DNA of 36,172 nucleotides from Anaerolineales bacterium (GTDB taxonomy: Bacteria; Chloroflexota; Anaerolineae; Anaerolineales; Villigracilaceae), in the NCBI GenBank assembly GCA_016934715.1, contig JAFGSI010000008.1:1-36172 (forward strand). Reading direction: 5' to 3'. Shown here one piece after another: positions 22,703 to 31,034 of this stretch. Each line of letters opens with the position of its first letter. The first letter of the stretch is position 1. Made by a program: the position numbers and the translations under genes. The notes beneath the pieces are model-generated. The model worked only from the letters and a program-made list of their open reading frames with translations, did no database searches and had not been told where the DNA came from.

Positions 22703-25700
22703 TCATTTTTTCGTCAGCTGGTCCACCCGGGAGCCGCCGATGGCATAGTACTTGGCCTGGCTGTGGTGGACCACGATGGCGGCCGTCGACTGCTCGGGCA
22801 CCAGCTGGAAGGCCGAGGTCAGGCTCATGCCAAGTTCCGCTTCGGCCGGCAGCAGGTCGAAGACCTTGCGGTGATCCTCGAGCTCCGGAATGGCCGGGTA
22901 GCCCCAAGAATAGCGTTTACCCTGATCTTCGGGGAGCCCCAGTTCGCGCAGCACGTGACGGTGCAGGTATTCGGCAGTCGCCTCGGCGGTCTGGACGGCC
23001 AGGCCGTGGATGAAGTAGCCTTCCGAATAATCCCCGGCCGCCTGCAGCTGGTCGAACTTCTCGGTGGCAGCCAGCCCGACGGTCACGACCTGGAAGGCGA
23101 CCACGTCCATCTGCCCGCTATCAAGCGGGGCGAAGTAATCGGCCAGGCAGAGCAGGTCGCCGCTGGTCTGGCGTGGGAAGGAAAAGCGGGTCAGCGGCGC
23201 GGGCGATCGGCCGCCGAGGCTGGCCGGATCGTAGATGATCAGATCATCCCCGTCGGCCTGGCAGGGGAAGAAGCCGTAAACGGCCTGCGGTTTGAGCCAG
23301 CCGTCCTTGAGGGCCTCCTTCTGCATCTTCGCCAGACGGGTCTCGAACTCGGCCTGCATTTTCTGCCACTCCTCGCCGTGAGCGTTCTTGGCGCCCCACG
23401 AGAGGCGGAAGAGCTCATTCTTCGAAAGGTGCTTGAAGACGATCTCGAGCGGCATGTCCCGGACGACGCGCGGCCCAAGCTTTTCGGGCAGCGGGATCGG
23501 AGCCGGGGAGACGTTCGAGCGCGCCCCGCTTGCGACCGGCGCGGCCGGGGTGACGCGCCCGGCCTCCAAATCCGCCTCACGGCGAATGCGCGCGAGCAGT
23601 TCGGGACGGCGCGAGTCGTCGATCAGGGCATCCATCGTCTCCAGCCCCTCGAAGGCATCCTTGCAGTAGTACACGCCCGGCTCGTAGGCCGTGCCATCCT
23701 CGGTGAACAGGATCCGGCGTCCGAAGCGGCGGTTGATCGCCGCCCCGCCGATCAGGACCGGGGTTTTCAGCCCGCGGTTCTGCAGTTCGTTGACGATCAA
23801 CGGCATCTGCTTGCTGGTGCTGACCAGCAGGGCGCTCAGGCCGATGGCGGTGGCCTTGACCTCGATCGCCTTGGCAATGATCGCCTCGGCCGGGATCTGC
23901 TTCCCCAGGTCGACGACCGTGTAGCCGTTGTTGGCCAGGATCGTCTTGACCAGGTTCTTGCCGATGTCGTGCACATCGCCGTAGACGGTAGCCAGCACGA
24001 CCGTGCCCTTGGTCACACCTTCGGCCTTCTCCAGGTAGGTTTCGAGATGGGCGACGGACTTCTTCATCACCTCGGCCGACTGGAGCACGAAGGGCAGGAT
24101 CAACTCCCCCGCCCCGAACTTGTCGCCGACCTCCTTCATCGCCGGCAGCAGGACCGTATTCAGGGCCGCCACGGCGGCTTCGTGACGGGACCCGCCTGCG
24201 GCGGTAATGATCTCGTCGATGTCGGCCTCGACCCCCTCCTTGTGCCGGTGGACAATGCGCCAGTGCAGGCGCTCGGCAGCGTTCATCCCGGCGGTCGGGT
24301 CGACCGGGGCCTGGTCGCTGGAAGCCTGGGCCTTGGCGGCCTCGAAATGGTTGATGTAGCGCTGCAGGGCATCGGGTCGGCGGTTGAAGATCAGATCTTC
24401 CGAAAGCTCGACCACCTCGGCCGGGATGTCAGCGTAGGGGGTGATGTGCTGCGGATTGACGATCGCCGCGTCCAGGCCAGCCTGGACGGCATGGTAGAGC
24501 ATGACCGAATTGAGCACCGGGCGGGCGTTGGGCGCCAGGCCGAAGGACAGGTTGCTGACCCCCAGCGAACACAGCACGCCTGGCAGCTCCTTCTTGATCA
24601 GGCGGATGCCCTCCAGGGTCTGGATGGCCGAATCGATGTATTCCTCATCGCCGGTCGCGAGGGTGAAGGTCAGGGTGTCGAACAACAGGGCGGAGGGATC
24701 CAGGCCGTGTTCTTCGACCGCAATGGCATGGATCTTGCGGGCCACTTCGAGCTTGCGCTCGGCGGTCTTGGCCATGCCCTGCTCGTCAATGGTCAGCACG
24801 ATCACAGCGGCGTTAAGCTGCTTGGCCAGGGCAAAGATCTTGTCAGCCTTGGCCCGCCCGCCCTCAAGGTGGGTCGAGTTGATCAGGCAGCGCCCGGGGG
24901 CGGTCTTGAGGGCCAGTTCGAGCACCGGCACCTCGGTGGTGTCGATCACCAGCGGCGCCTCGACCCCGGCAGCCAGTTTCCTGACCGTCCGCCGCATCAG
25001 CTCGTCCTCGTCGGGGCGTTCGGTGACGGCGGTCGAGATGTCGATGGCATGGGCGCCGAACTCGACCTGCTTGCGGGCGATCTCCAGGATGGCATCGTAG
25101 TCCTCGGCCATCAGTAGCTCCTTGAACTTCTTGCTGCCCTGGGCATTGCAGCGCTCGCCGATCAGGAACGGTGCCGGGTCCTGGATCAGGGACACGGACT
25201 GGGTGGCGGAGGCCAGGCGCGGGGTCGCTCCGCTGGGCCGGGCCGGGGTCGGGTGACCCTTGAGCTTCTCGACCAGCAGCTTGAGGTGCTCGGGCGTCGT
25301 GCCGCAGCAGCCGCCGACCACATTGATGTTGTTCTTGGTGACGAAGGTGAAGAGCTCCTCGGCGAACGGCCTGGGCTCGAGCGGGTAGACCGCCTGGCCG
25401 TCAACGTTGAGCGGCAGGCCGGCGTTGGGAATGCAGGAAACCGGCAGGGTAGCCTGCTCGCCGAGAAGGCGGATCGGGTCGCGCATGTGCTCGGGCCCGG
25501 TCGAGCAGTTCAGGCCGATAACGTCGATCGGCAGGGCCTCCAGGATCGTCAGGGCGGCGTTGATATCAGTGCCGAGCAGCATCCGCCCGCTGGTGTCGAG
25601 GGTGACCTGGACCTGCAGCGGAAGCCAGACCCCGCTCGCCTCAAAGGCCTGCTGGAGCCCAACGATGGCGGCCTTGACTTCGAGAATGTCCTGGGAGGTC

Positions 25701-26209
25701 TCGATCAGCAGCAGGTCGACCCCGCCCTGGATCAGGCCGGTGGCCTGCTCACGGAAGATCTCGGCCAGTTCGTCAAAGGAGATGTTCGACATCTCGGGGT
25801 CCTCGGCGGAGGGCAGTTTGCCTGTAGGGCCGATCGACCCGGCCACGAAGCGGGGATGATCAGGTGTGGCAAATTCATCCGCCAGGCGGCGGGCCAGGGC
25901 CGCGGCGGCCTGGTTGATCTCGACCGTCCGCTCACCCAGGCCGTAATCGCCCAGGGTCAGGCGGTTGGAACGGAAGGTGTCGGTCTCGATCACATCGACA
26001 CCGACCTCGAGGAACGAACGGTGGACGGCCTCGACCGCCTGCGGGTACGAAATGACCAGGTAGTCATTGCAGCCGTTGTACTGCTCGCCGCCGAAGTTCT
26101 CGGCGGTCAGGTTCTGTCTCTGCAGGCTGGTGCCCATCGCCCCGTCGAAGACGAGCACTTTTTGGGCCAGGGCATCCAGGTAGCGGCGGTTGGTGTATTT
26201 GCGGGTCAT
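22703..26209 (-). CDS. metH: Cobalamin-dependent methionine synthase
   Basis: This 1168-residue enzyme transfers methyl from 5-methyl-THF through cobalamin to homocysteine. Domains in order: homocysteine barrel (about 1-325; zinc cysteines in 'GLNCSTGP' and 'VVGGCCGTTPEHL'), pterin barrel (about 345-610; 'LIGERCNAQGSKKF', 'DISTAVTERPDED'), cap (about 640-735), and B12-binding domain (about 740-890) with the base-off motif 'DVHDIGKNLV' carrying the cobalt-ligand His. The SAM-binding reactivation domain forms the C-terminus ('RYSWGYPAIPELEDH', 'SAFQLVPEQSTAAIVVHH'). Length is close to the usual 1200. AAGGAG lies before the ATG. It is first gene of the SAM-I-controlled operon. Confidence 0.96.
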   Translation of the reverse strand: MTRKYTNRRYLDALAQKVLVFDGAMGTSLQRQNLTAENFGGEQYNGCNDYLVISYPQAVEAVHRSFLEVGVDVIETDTFRSNRLTLGDYGLGERTVEINQAAAALARRLADEFATPDHPRFVAGSIGPTGKLPSAEDPEMSNISFDELAEIFREQATGLIQGGVDLLLIETSQDILEVKAAIVGLQQAFEASGVWLPLQVQVTLDTSGRMLLGTDINAALTILEALPIDVIGLNCSTGPEHMRDPIRLLGEQATLPVSCIPNAGLPLNVDGQAVYPLEPRPFAEELFTFVTKNNINVVGGCCGTTPEHLKLLVEKLKGHPTPARPSGATPRLASATQSVSLIQDPAPFLIGERCNAQGSKKFKELLMAEDYDAILEIARKQVEFGAHAIDISTAVTERPDEDELMRRTVRKLAAGVEAPLVIDTTEVPVLELALKTAPGRCLINSTHLEGGRAKADKIFALAKQLNAAVIVLTIDEQGMAKTAERKLEVARKIHAIAVEEHGLDPSALLFDTLTFTLATGDEEYIDSAIQTLEGIRLIKKELPGVLCSLGVSNLSFGLAPNARPVLNSVMLYHAVQAGLDAAIVNPQHITPYADIPAEVVELSEDLIFNRRPDALQRYINHFEAAKAQASSDQAPVDPTAGMNAAERLHWRIVHRHKEGVEADIDEIITAAGGSRHEAAVAALNTVLLPAMKEVGDKFGAGELILPFVLQSAEVMKKSVAHLETYLEKAEGVTKGTVVLATVYGDVHDIGKNLVKTILANNGYTVVDLGKQIPAEAIIAKAIEVKATAIGLSALLVSTSKQMPLIVNELQNRGLKTPVLIGGAAINRRFGRRILFTEDGTAYEPGVYYCKDAFEGLETMDALIDDSRRPELLARIRREADLEAGRVTPAAPVASGARSNVSPAPIPLPEKLGPRVVRDMPLEIVFKHLSKNELFRLSWGAKNAHGEEWQKMQAEFETRLAKMQKEALKDGWLKPQAVYGFFPCQADGDDLIIYDPASLGGRSPAPLTRFSFPRQTSGDLLCLADYFAPLDSGQMDVVAFQVVTVGLAATEKFDQLQAAGDYSEGYFIHGLAVQTAEATAEYLHRHVLRELGLPEDQGKRYSWGYPAIPELEDHRKVFDLLPAEAELGMSLTSAFQLVPEQSTAAIVVHHSQAKYYAIGGSRVDQLTKK

Positions 26210-26264
26210 GGGATCTCCTTGTTTTCATGTTCGCGCGGATGAACGCGGACGGTTTCTGGGTGAC

Positions 26265-26291
26265 AAAAACGCCTCCCTGTCACAGAGAGGC
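26265..26291 (-). terminator. SAM-controlled intrinsic terminator
   Basis: On the minus strand GCCTCTCTGT and ACAGGGAGGC (within 26271-26291) form a stem followed by GTTTTTG. It lies directly downstream of the SAM-I aptamer and would stop transcription when SAM is bound. Confidence 0.8.
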
Positions 26292-26310
26292 TGCACATGC
26301 TGAATGTGTT

Positions 26311-26455
26311 CTCTCATCTTCCAGGCCTGGGCGGCTCATGCGCCGCCCTTCCTGCCGGAATTGGCACCCTGTTAGTGTTCAGCACGGGTTGACGGCTGAC
26401 CGCTACCGGGTTGCCGAGGCTTCGCAGGGCCGGTCCCTCCGCCTCTCTGGATGAG
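26311..26455 (-). promoter_or_regulatory. SAM-I (S-box) riboswitch aptamer
   Basis: The minus strand reads CTCATCCAGAGAGGCGGAGG, then GACCGGCCC, GAAGCCTCGGCAACC, later GGTGCCAATTCC and closes with AGATGAGAG. These are the conserved P1 strands, kink-turn and SAM-pocket segments of the SAM-I class. It sits 100 nt before metH with a terminator between. High SAM should switch off metH, panD and the methyltransferase/MTHFR gene together. Confidence 0.95.
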
Positions 26456-26475
26456 TCCAGTCAATTGTCGCCGGG

Positions 26476-26504
26476 AGTCTATCACAGGGACGGAAAACTG
26501 TCAA
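26476..26504 (-). promoter_or_regulatory. Promoter of the metH operon
   Basis: TTGACA (26499-26504), 17-nt spacer, TAGACT (26476-26481) on the minus strand. The expected start point, near 26468, is just before the SAM-I aptamer. Confidence 0.8.
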
Positions 26505-26574
26505 AGGGGGCATTGCCTCAAATAGTATCGTCAAGCCAACCATGGTCGCTGTTTCCCGGCGAAACTCAGTAGCC

Positions 26575-26640
26575 GTGTAAGAAAAACTTCCCTACTTTTT
26601 ACGAGAAACATTCGGCCAAGAAACGGAAGTTTTTTTACAC
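26575..26640. repeat. Imperfect palindromic repeat, copy 2 (MITE-like)
   Basis: GTGTAAGAAAAACTTCC (26575-26591) and the complement of 26625-26640 (GTGTAAAAAAACTTCC) differ by one base. The element is 66 nt and is followed by AAGTCCTTAG, as is copy 1 at 777-852 (AAGTCCTAAG). Both share ACTTCCCTACTTT after the left end and AAACGGAAG before the right. It cuts off the 3' end of the IS630 relic. Confidence 0.6.
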
Positions 26641-26644
26641 AAGT

Positions 26645-27130
26645 CCTTAGTGATCCGTTTCCGTTGCGGTGTCTGACCTCGAGGCGCCCCGGTGAAACTG
26701 ACCGGTTCGGCATAGGAGAAACCAAATTCATCTTCCAATACGATCTCGGCGCCGAGCCGCCGCGCTTTTTTTATCCTGGACCAATCCTGCTTCAACCAAG
26801 CCCGGATCCGTTCTTCATCCCGCTCGATGGCGCGAGGGTCAGGCTTTTGCACACTCCAGCCCATTTCATGGAGTAAGAGGCTGATATAATCGCGATGGTA
26901 ACTCACTCCAAACTCGCGTTCGATCACCTGCTTTATTCGGGCTTGGGCCCACTGTTCGGTCGGAAAGCCAGCTGCCAACGTCCCGGCTCGAGCTTTTCGA
27001 CCAGCGCTTGTCGGGCGGTTGCATCCAATTTTGATGGTCGGCCCGAGGTAGTGCGAGGCTGCAAGGCGTCTGGACCGGCTTGTTCCAGGTTTCGCTTCCA
27101 CTGGCTAACAGCCGCTTCACCGATCTTCAC
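26645..27130 (-). pseudogene. IS630-family transposase remnant
   Basis: Two frames together encode an IS630-type transposase. 'GEAAVSQWKRNLEQAGPDAL' and 'GRPSKLDATARQALVEKLEP' form the helix-turn-helix part (27130 to about 26950). After a frameshift come 'IKQVIEREFGVSYHRDYISL', 'GAEIVLEDEFGFSYAEP' and 'FTGAPRGQTP', the DDE region with the family's 'DE.GF......W.PRG.TP' layout. The sequence ends at the palindromic repeat, so the last third with the final catalytic Glu is missing. It is inactive. Confidence 0.78.
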
Positions 27131-27178
27131 CGATTTTTGGATTTGTCAATAATCACAAGTCAACCTGGGTGAAATTGT

Positions 27179-27976
27179 ATGAAAAAAACCCTTCCCCTGA
27201 TCATCTTGGTCACCACTATCGTCATGCTATCTAGCTGCAGCCCGCCTGACACGCCCACCCAGCGCACTGTCCATCCTCTACCGCTGGCAAATGTCACCTG
27301 CAACGAGCTCTCTTTTTACATGGACCCTGCCTTGGGCAGCGGCTACGAGTGTGAGACTGTGCCCGAAAGGGGCAGCTCTGACATACCAATGGATGTCTTC
27401 ATCTACCCTGCCCACACTGGGCTAACCATTCAGACCTACCCGCTGACCTACACGCAGTTCCCACCCCAAATAAGAATCTACCCGGTGAATCGCTTCAGCG
27501 AGTTGCTCCCGGAGGTCCTTCCGCGCCGCGTATCTGACCTGGAAAGGCTCATCTCCAGCGGCACCTGGAGCAGCGGAGAACTGCCCTTCCTGCCGCCGCT
27601 CCCCATGGTACAGACATTCTTCAGCCATGAAACCGTGATATCGTTCAATGGCGGACAAGGCGTGCGTTTCATCACTGAATATAACGAGTCCAGCCACCCG
27701 ATCAGTAACAGGACCATCTTCTACACTTTCCAGGGCCTCACCGATGATGGGATGTATTGGGTGGCAGTCACCCTTCCAATCAGCAGCCCCATCCTGCCTG
27801 CGGATGCGGACTTTCACACGCTGCCGGAAGGTTATACCAGCGAGAGTTGGTTTCAGGACTACAGCTCCTATGTCAGCGATGTGAAAGACGTGCTTGAAGC
27901 GCAGACGCCTGATTCGTTCTTCCCCACCATAAACCGCCTAGACAGCCTCATAAGAAGCATCACAGTAAGGCAGTGA
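27179..27976 (+). CDS. Predicted lipoprotein of unknown function
   Basis: This 265-residue protein starts with a lipoprotein signal peptide: MKK, a hydrophobic core, then the lipobox 'MLSSC' with Cys at about 20. The mature part is Pro- and Ser-rich with 'NVTCNELSFYMDPALGSGYECETV' (split) near its start and 'GGQGVRFITEYNES' in the middle. No family is recognised. It should be anchored on the outer face of the membrane. A weak GGGTGA precedes the ATG. It is the first gene of array 2, directly after the IS630 relic. A small hairpin at its stop may terminate transcription. Confidence 0.65.
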   Translation: MKKTLPLIILVTTIVMLSSCSPPDTPTQRTVHPLPLANVTCNELSFYMDPALGSGYECETVPERGSSDIPMDVFIYPAHTGLTIQTYPLTYTQFPPQIRIYPVNRFSELLPEVLPRRVSDLERLISSGTWSSGELPFLPPLPMVQTFFSHETVISFNGGQGVRFITEYNESSHPISNRTIFYTFQGLTDDGMYWVAVTLPISSPILPADADFHTLPEGYTSESWFQDYSSYVSDVKDVLEAQTPDSFFPTINRLDSLIRSITVRQ

Positions 27977-27989
27977 TGCTCGCCTTTTG
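27956..27989 (+). terminator. Weak terminator after the lipoprotein gene
   Basis: AGCATCAC (27956-27963) and GTGATGCT (27973-27980) form an 8-bp stem followed by CGCCTTTTGT. The stop codon TGA lies in the right arm. Confidence 0.5.
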
Positions 27990-28015
27990 TAAATTACCAT
28001 CAAGTAAGATAAACC

Positions 28016-28100
28016 GCCCGAAGAGATGTTGCGCGATAATTCGGGTGTCGGGCCATCGAAGTCCCGTCCTACCGTCCGTCGCTGAGCCAACCGGTTGGCT
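28016..28100 (+). other. attC-like site, array 2 no. 1
   Basis: The left box is GCCCGAA (28016-28022, degenerate) and the right box GTTGGCT (28094-28100) is preceded by CGCTGAGCCAACCG. The middle contains GCGCGATAATTCGGG, shared with other sites here. Confidence 0.6.
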
Positions 28101-28152
28101 GGCCACCAATAAACAGTTTCAATGAAAATCTCCGATCGAAAGGGCTTTGCAA

Positions 28153-28752
28153 ATGTTCGCATCCTTAACAACAATCGAAATCGCATTACTACTTGTGTTG
28201 CCTTTAATTATTTTTTTCCAGCGAAGTTCGTGGAAAATGAAAGAATATGTATTTCTAATCCCAATCATTTATGTCATTTGGTATTTTTCGTATGCCTTTC
28301 TTCATGAGATATGTCATCTATCTGCTGCAATCATCCTTGGGAAAAGGGTTTACGCTTATCAATTGATCCCATATTTTTGGAAAGGTGAGACAGGGGTGGG
28401 GTACGTTAATTCCGAATACAATCAACTCACAGTGCTGATGCCCTATATCAAGGATATAGTTTTCTCTGTTATAGGAGCCATCCTCGTGATGAAAAAAATA
28501 ACCAAGAAACCATTTATTACCGGACTCGCACTTACAATTTTGGTTTTTAGTTCGCTATTTGATATTACCAACAACTACCTGATTTATGTAACGCAATCCA
28601 TAAATGACTTCAGGGCTTTTAGCAATCTGACAAATAGTTCAAGCGCACATTTTGTTGGAATATTGTTTGTAGCAATCACCTTAATATCTACGCTATTGAC
28701 ATTAAAGCAAGGCAAAAATTACCCTGACGCGATTGCAGTGAGAAAGTCTTAA
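28153..28752 (+). CDS. Membrane protein with HExxH motif (M50-like)
   Basis: This 199-residue protein has about five hydrophobic segments. The second carries 'FLHEICHLSAAIILGKRV' with HEICH at residues 51-55, the zinc motif placed inside a membrane segment as in M50 site-2-type proteases and their relatives. A second M50 motif (NxxPxxxxD-like) is not evident, so it could be a divergent or inactive member. The ATG at 28153 has AAAGGG upstream; TTG at 28147 is an alternative. It is strikingly AT-rich compared with the core genes, a sign of recent transfer. It is a cassette gene. Confidence 0.6.
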   Translation: MFASLTTIEIALLLVLPLIIFFQRSSWKMKEYVFLIPIIYVIWYFSYAFLHEICHLSAAIILGKRVYAYQLIPYFWKGETGVGYVNSEYNQLTVLMPYIKDIVFSVIGAILVMKKITKKPFITGLALTILVFSSLFDITNNYLIYVTQSINDFRAFSNLTNSSSAHFVGILFVAITLISTLLTLKQGKNYPDAIAVRKS

Positions 28753-28808
28753 TAGGTCGCAGCTTGCGGCGGCATCTTTTGGGCAGTGAGTCTTGCGTTC
28801 ATGAAGCC

Positions 28809-28862
28809 GGTCAACACCGGCTGCAGGCGACAGCGGCTTGCGCCTCAGCCAGACCGTTGGGC
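28809..28862 (+). other. attC-like site, array 2 no. 2 (compact)
   Basis: The left box is GGTCAAC (28809-28815) and the right box GTTGGGC (28856-28862). Inner arms are GGCTGCAGGCG and CGCCTCAGCC, complementary except for one extra base on the left, as in classic attC sites. Total is 54 nt. The left flank complement (GTTGACCGGC) matches 8 of 10 opening bases of its cassette (GTTGGCTGGC at 28094). Confidence 0.8.
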
Positions 28863-28875
28863 GGCAGTTTGGGAA

Positions 28876-29802
28876 ATGAATTCCGCTATGGATGATCTCC
28901 TCAGAAGTTGGAATATTGGCAGGATCACTGAGGTCAAGCCAATAGATTCCTATTGGGGAAAGGCACGCCTTGTCAAAACGGTTGATGGGCATTGCTTTAT
29001 CCTGAAAGAGAAGCTTGATCTGTCACAGAGCGAGCAGGAATCCAGCCTTCTATCAAGTTTGGCGGAGGTGGGCGCTCCCGTTGCAGTACCTGTCCGCACT
29101 GTTGATGCGATGTGGTATGCCTCAAACGATCACAAGATCTTCTGCCTTTATCCCAGACTCACTGGAAAGATTGTGGCAGATCATTATGCAGGCAACGCCA
29201 CGGCTCGGGCACAGGCGTTGGGTCGGGCCATTGGTTTCTTGCATACATGCTTCCTAAAATGTGATGGCTTAAGCGGCTACAAGGATATGCAGCTCATGCA
29301 ACAGATTCGAGACTGGGCCATTCCGCACATCCAAGAGCACGAAACCATCGTTGATGCAGACCGAATAGAGAAAATCTGGCGAGCAGCGGAAGAGGAAATG
29401 GGCCCACTCTACGCCGAGCTTCCGAGACAATTAATCCATCGAGACCTACATCCAGCCAATATCCTGTTTGATTCCAGCAGGCTGACGGGGTTCGTTGATT
29501 TCGAAATGGTCATGAGGGGACCTCGGATTTTCGATGTGTGTTACTGCGGAACCAGCCTTCTGGTCAGTGGATTCCCAGACAAGATACAGATGTGGCCCGC
29601 CCTCTTCCAATCGCTCGTGGACGGCTATCAAGGAGTCTGTCCGCTCACCTCTTCCGAGTTGTTGGCTACCTATGGTACATTGGTAGCAATTGAGATTCTG
29701 TTTGCAGCCTTCAGCCTGGAAACCCAAGATGAAGGAGCAGCAAGGTGTAACGTCAGTGTTTTGAATTGGTTGTCTGCGAACAGAGAACTCATATTCGCTT
29801 GA
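28876..29802 (+). CDS. Aminoglycoside phosphotransferase-like (APH-fold) kinase
   Basis: This 308-residue protein has the APH/choline kinase fold. 'HCFILKEKLDL' holds the ATP-binding Lys, 'LIHRDLHPANILFDSSRL' is the catalytic loop (Asp190), and 'GFVDFEMVMRGPRIFDV' the metal-binding Asp208. Relatives phosphorylate aminoglycosides, homoserine, choline or sugars; the substrate here is unknown, and resistance should not be assumed. The ATG at 28876 lies only 13 nt after an attC core, and 28888 is possible. Being a single cassette gene, it may be read from a distant promoter. Confidence 0.78.
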   Translation: MNSAMDDLLRSWNIGRITEVKPIDSYWGKARLVKTVDGHCFILKEKLDLSQSEQESSLLSSLAEVGAPVAVPVRTVDAMWYASNDHKIFCLYPRLTGKIVADHYAGNATARAQALGRAIGFLHTCFLKCDGLSGYKDMQLMQQIRDWAIPHIQEHETIVDADRIEKIWRAAEEEMGPLYAELPRQLIHRDLHPANILFDSSRLTGFVDFEMVMRGPRIFDVCYCGTSLLVSGFPDKIQMWPALFQSLVDGYQGVCPLTSSELLATYGTLVAIEILFAAFSLETQDEGAARCNVSVLNWLSANRELIFA

Positions 29803-29834
29803 CATCTCGAAGATCAGCGTTGTATTGGAACAGC

Positions 29835-29949
29835 GCCGAACATCGGCTACAGCGGACAGGGCTGCACCCTGAGAGTCTGCGGCGCTTTTCGAGAAAAGGC
29901 GCGATCATTCAGGCAAGTCCCGTCCCGCCGCTGAGCCATTCCGCTGGGC
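29835..29949 (+). other. attC-like site, array 2 no. 3
   Basis: The left box is GCCGAAC (29835-29841); the right box GCTGGGC (29943-29949) follows CCGCTGAGCCATTCC. The left flank complement (GTTCGGCG) matches 7 of 8 opening bases of its cassette. The middle carries GACAGGGCTGCACCC and GCGCGATCATTCAGGCA, seen again in other sites. Confidence 0.65.
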
Positions 29950-30011
29950 GGCGTAACTCCGGCATAAATACGTAATCAGGAAAAGCAACACACTAAACTT
30001 GGAGACAAAAA

Positions 30012-30815
30012 ATGGACGAAACGAAAATGGAACAAACGACGGCGGCAGTGCCTCAATTGAGTCTATGGGGTATCCTGTGGATGTTCACCTGGCCCGCACT
30101 CTGGTACCTTTTCTTGATTTACGGGCTTGGACAGTTATTTATTCCAGCAGGGGGCACGACCCCCACCTGGTATTTTCTCTTTGTTCTGGCCGTGGGAACT
30201 GGGGCAGAACTGATTGCCGGGTTGGTGTTATTGCGGCGCGAAGGCTATCCCTTGACCCTGGTCGGGCTGCGTGATCGCATCCGCCTATATTGGCCAAAGG
30301 GGTGGAAGACTTGGGGTTTGGCGGTTTTGTTGCTTATTCTTGGGATCGTGCTCAGCATGCTGATGGGGCCGGTTTCTAAGGCACTGGCGGGGGTGCCGGG
30401 CTTTGTCCCTCCCGCCTGGTGGCCTGCCGCCTCCAATCCTACCATTCAGGTGGAGAGTATGTCCGATGTGTTCCCTGATATCAATCTGAGGGGCAATGTC
30501 CTGTTCTTATTGGCCTTTTTTAGTATTGGGCTGGTAGGCAACATTTTTGGCGAAGGAATCTATTACCGTGGGTACTTGCTCCCTCGCATGCACGGCGTTT
30601 TTGGCCGCTGGGCCTGGGTGGCGAATGGCGTTTTATTCACGCTCAAGCATGTTTACCAACGTTGGCTCTATCCCGGCATCTTGGTGGGAGGTCTTTTTTT
30701 TGCGTTTGCCGCTGGGCCCATGGGGAGCCTCCCGCTGGCCATGGTTTTCCATTGGGCGGGCAATTTCTTTCTACTCCTGATCATGCTAACAATGGCTGTA
30801 TTTGGCATCGGGTAA
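30012..30815 (+). CDS. CPBP-family intramembrane protease, variant motif 1
   Basis: A 267-residue membrane protein with about seven hydrophobic segments. Motif 1 reads 'GEGIYYRGYLLPRMHGVFG' with Glu181 and Arg186, but the second Glu of the usual EExxxR is Gly182. Motif 2 has 'LFTLKHVYQRW' and motif 3 'VFHWAGNFFLLL', both with His. Loss of the second Glu may weaken catalysis. GGAGA lies 7 nt before the ATG. It is one of three CPBP genes in cassette-like units of this window; their low similarity suggests independent capture. Confidence 0.75.
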   Translation: MDETKMEQTTAAVPQLSLWGILWMFTWPALWYLFLIYGLGQLFIPAGGTTPTWYFLFVLAVGTGAELIAGLVLLRREGYPLTLVGLRDRIRLYWPKGWKTWGLAVLLLILGIVLSMLMGPVSKALAGVPGFVPPAWWPAASNPTIQVESMSDVFPDINLRGNVLFLLAFFSIGLVGNIFGEGIYYRGYLLPRMHGVFGRWAWVANGVLFTLKHVYQRWLYPGILVGGLFFAFAAGPMGSLPLAMVFHWAGNFFLLLIMLTMAVFGIG

Positions 30816-30862
30816 ACAGATCGATCGCCTTCTCATCACAGCACATTAATGTGCGCAAGGCA

Positions 30863-30995
30863 GCCCAACAAGCGCGTGCAGTCCGACGTCGTTCCGCAGC
30901 CTGGTGCCGGGGCGAAACTTGGTTATGTAACGCACTTTAAAATTGAAGTGCACTTCGGGAAAGTCGCGGCGCGGCTGACGCACAGGGCGTTGGGC
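30863..30995 (+). other. attC-like site, array 2 no. 4
   Basis: The left box is GCCCAAC (30863-30869) and the right box GTTGGGC (30989-30995) follows GGCTGACGCACAGGGC. The inner left arm is GCGTGCAGTCCGAC. The complement of the left flank (GTTGGGCTGC) matches 8 of 10 opening bases of its cassette at 29943. It is 133 nt long. Confidence 0.7.
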
Positions 30996-31034
30996 GGCTC
31001 GCATATTTGAATAATCATTCCTGTGGAGGACAAT

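Noticed and set aside
20216-25117. A 1633-codon open frame on the + strand opposite metH, panD and the methyltransferase/MTHFR gene
   Set aside because: It is the antisense shadow of three well-conserved genes in GC-rich DNA and has no recognisable domain or ribosome binding site.
28876-29802. Antibiotic resistance gene (aminoglycoside phosphotransferase)
   Set aside because: Only the general kinase fold is visible. The same motifs occur in choline, homoserine and sugar kinases, so resistance is not supported.
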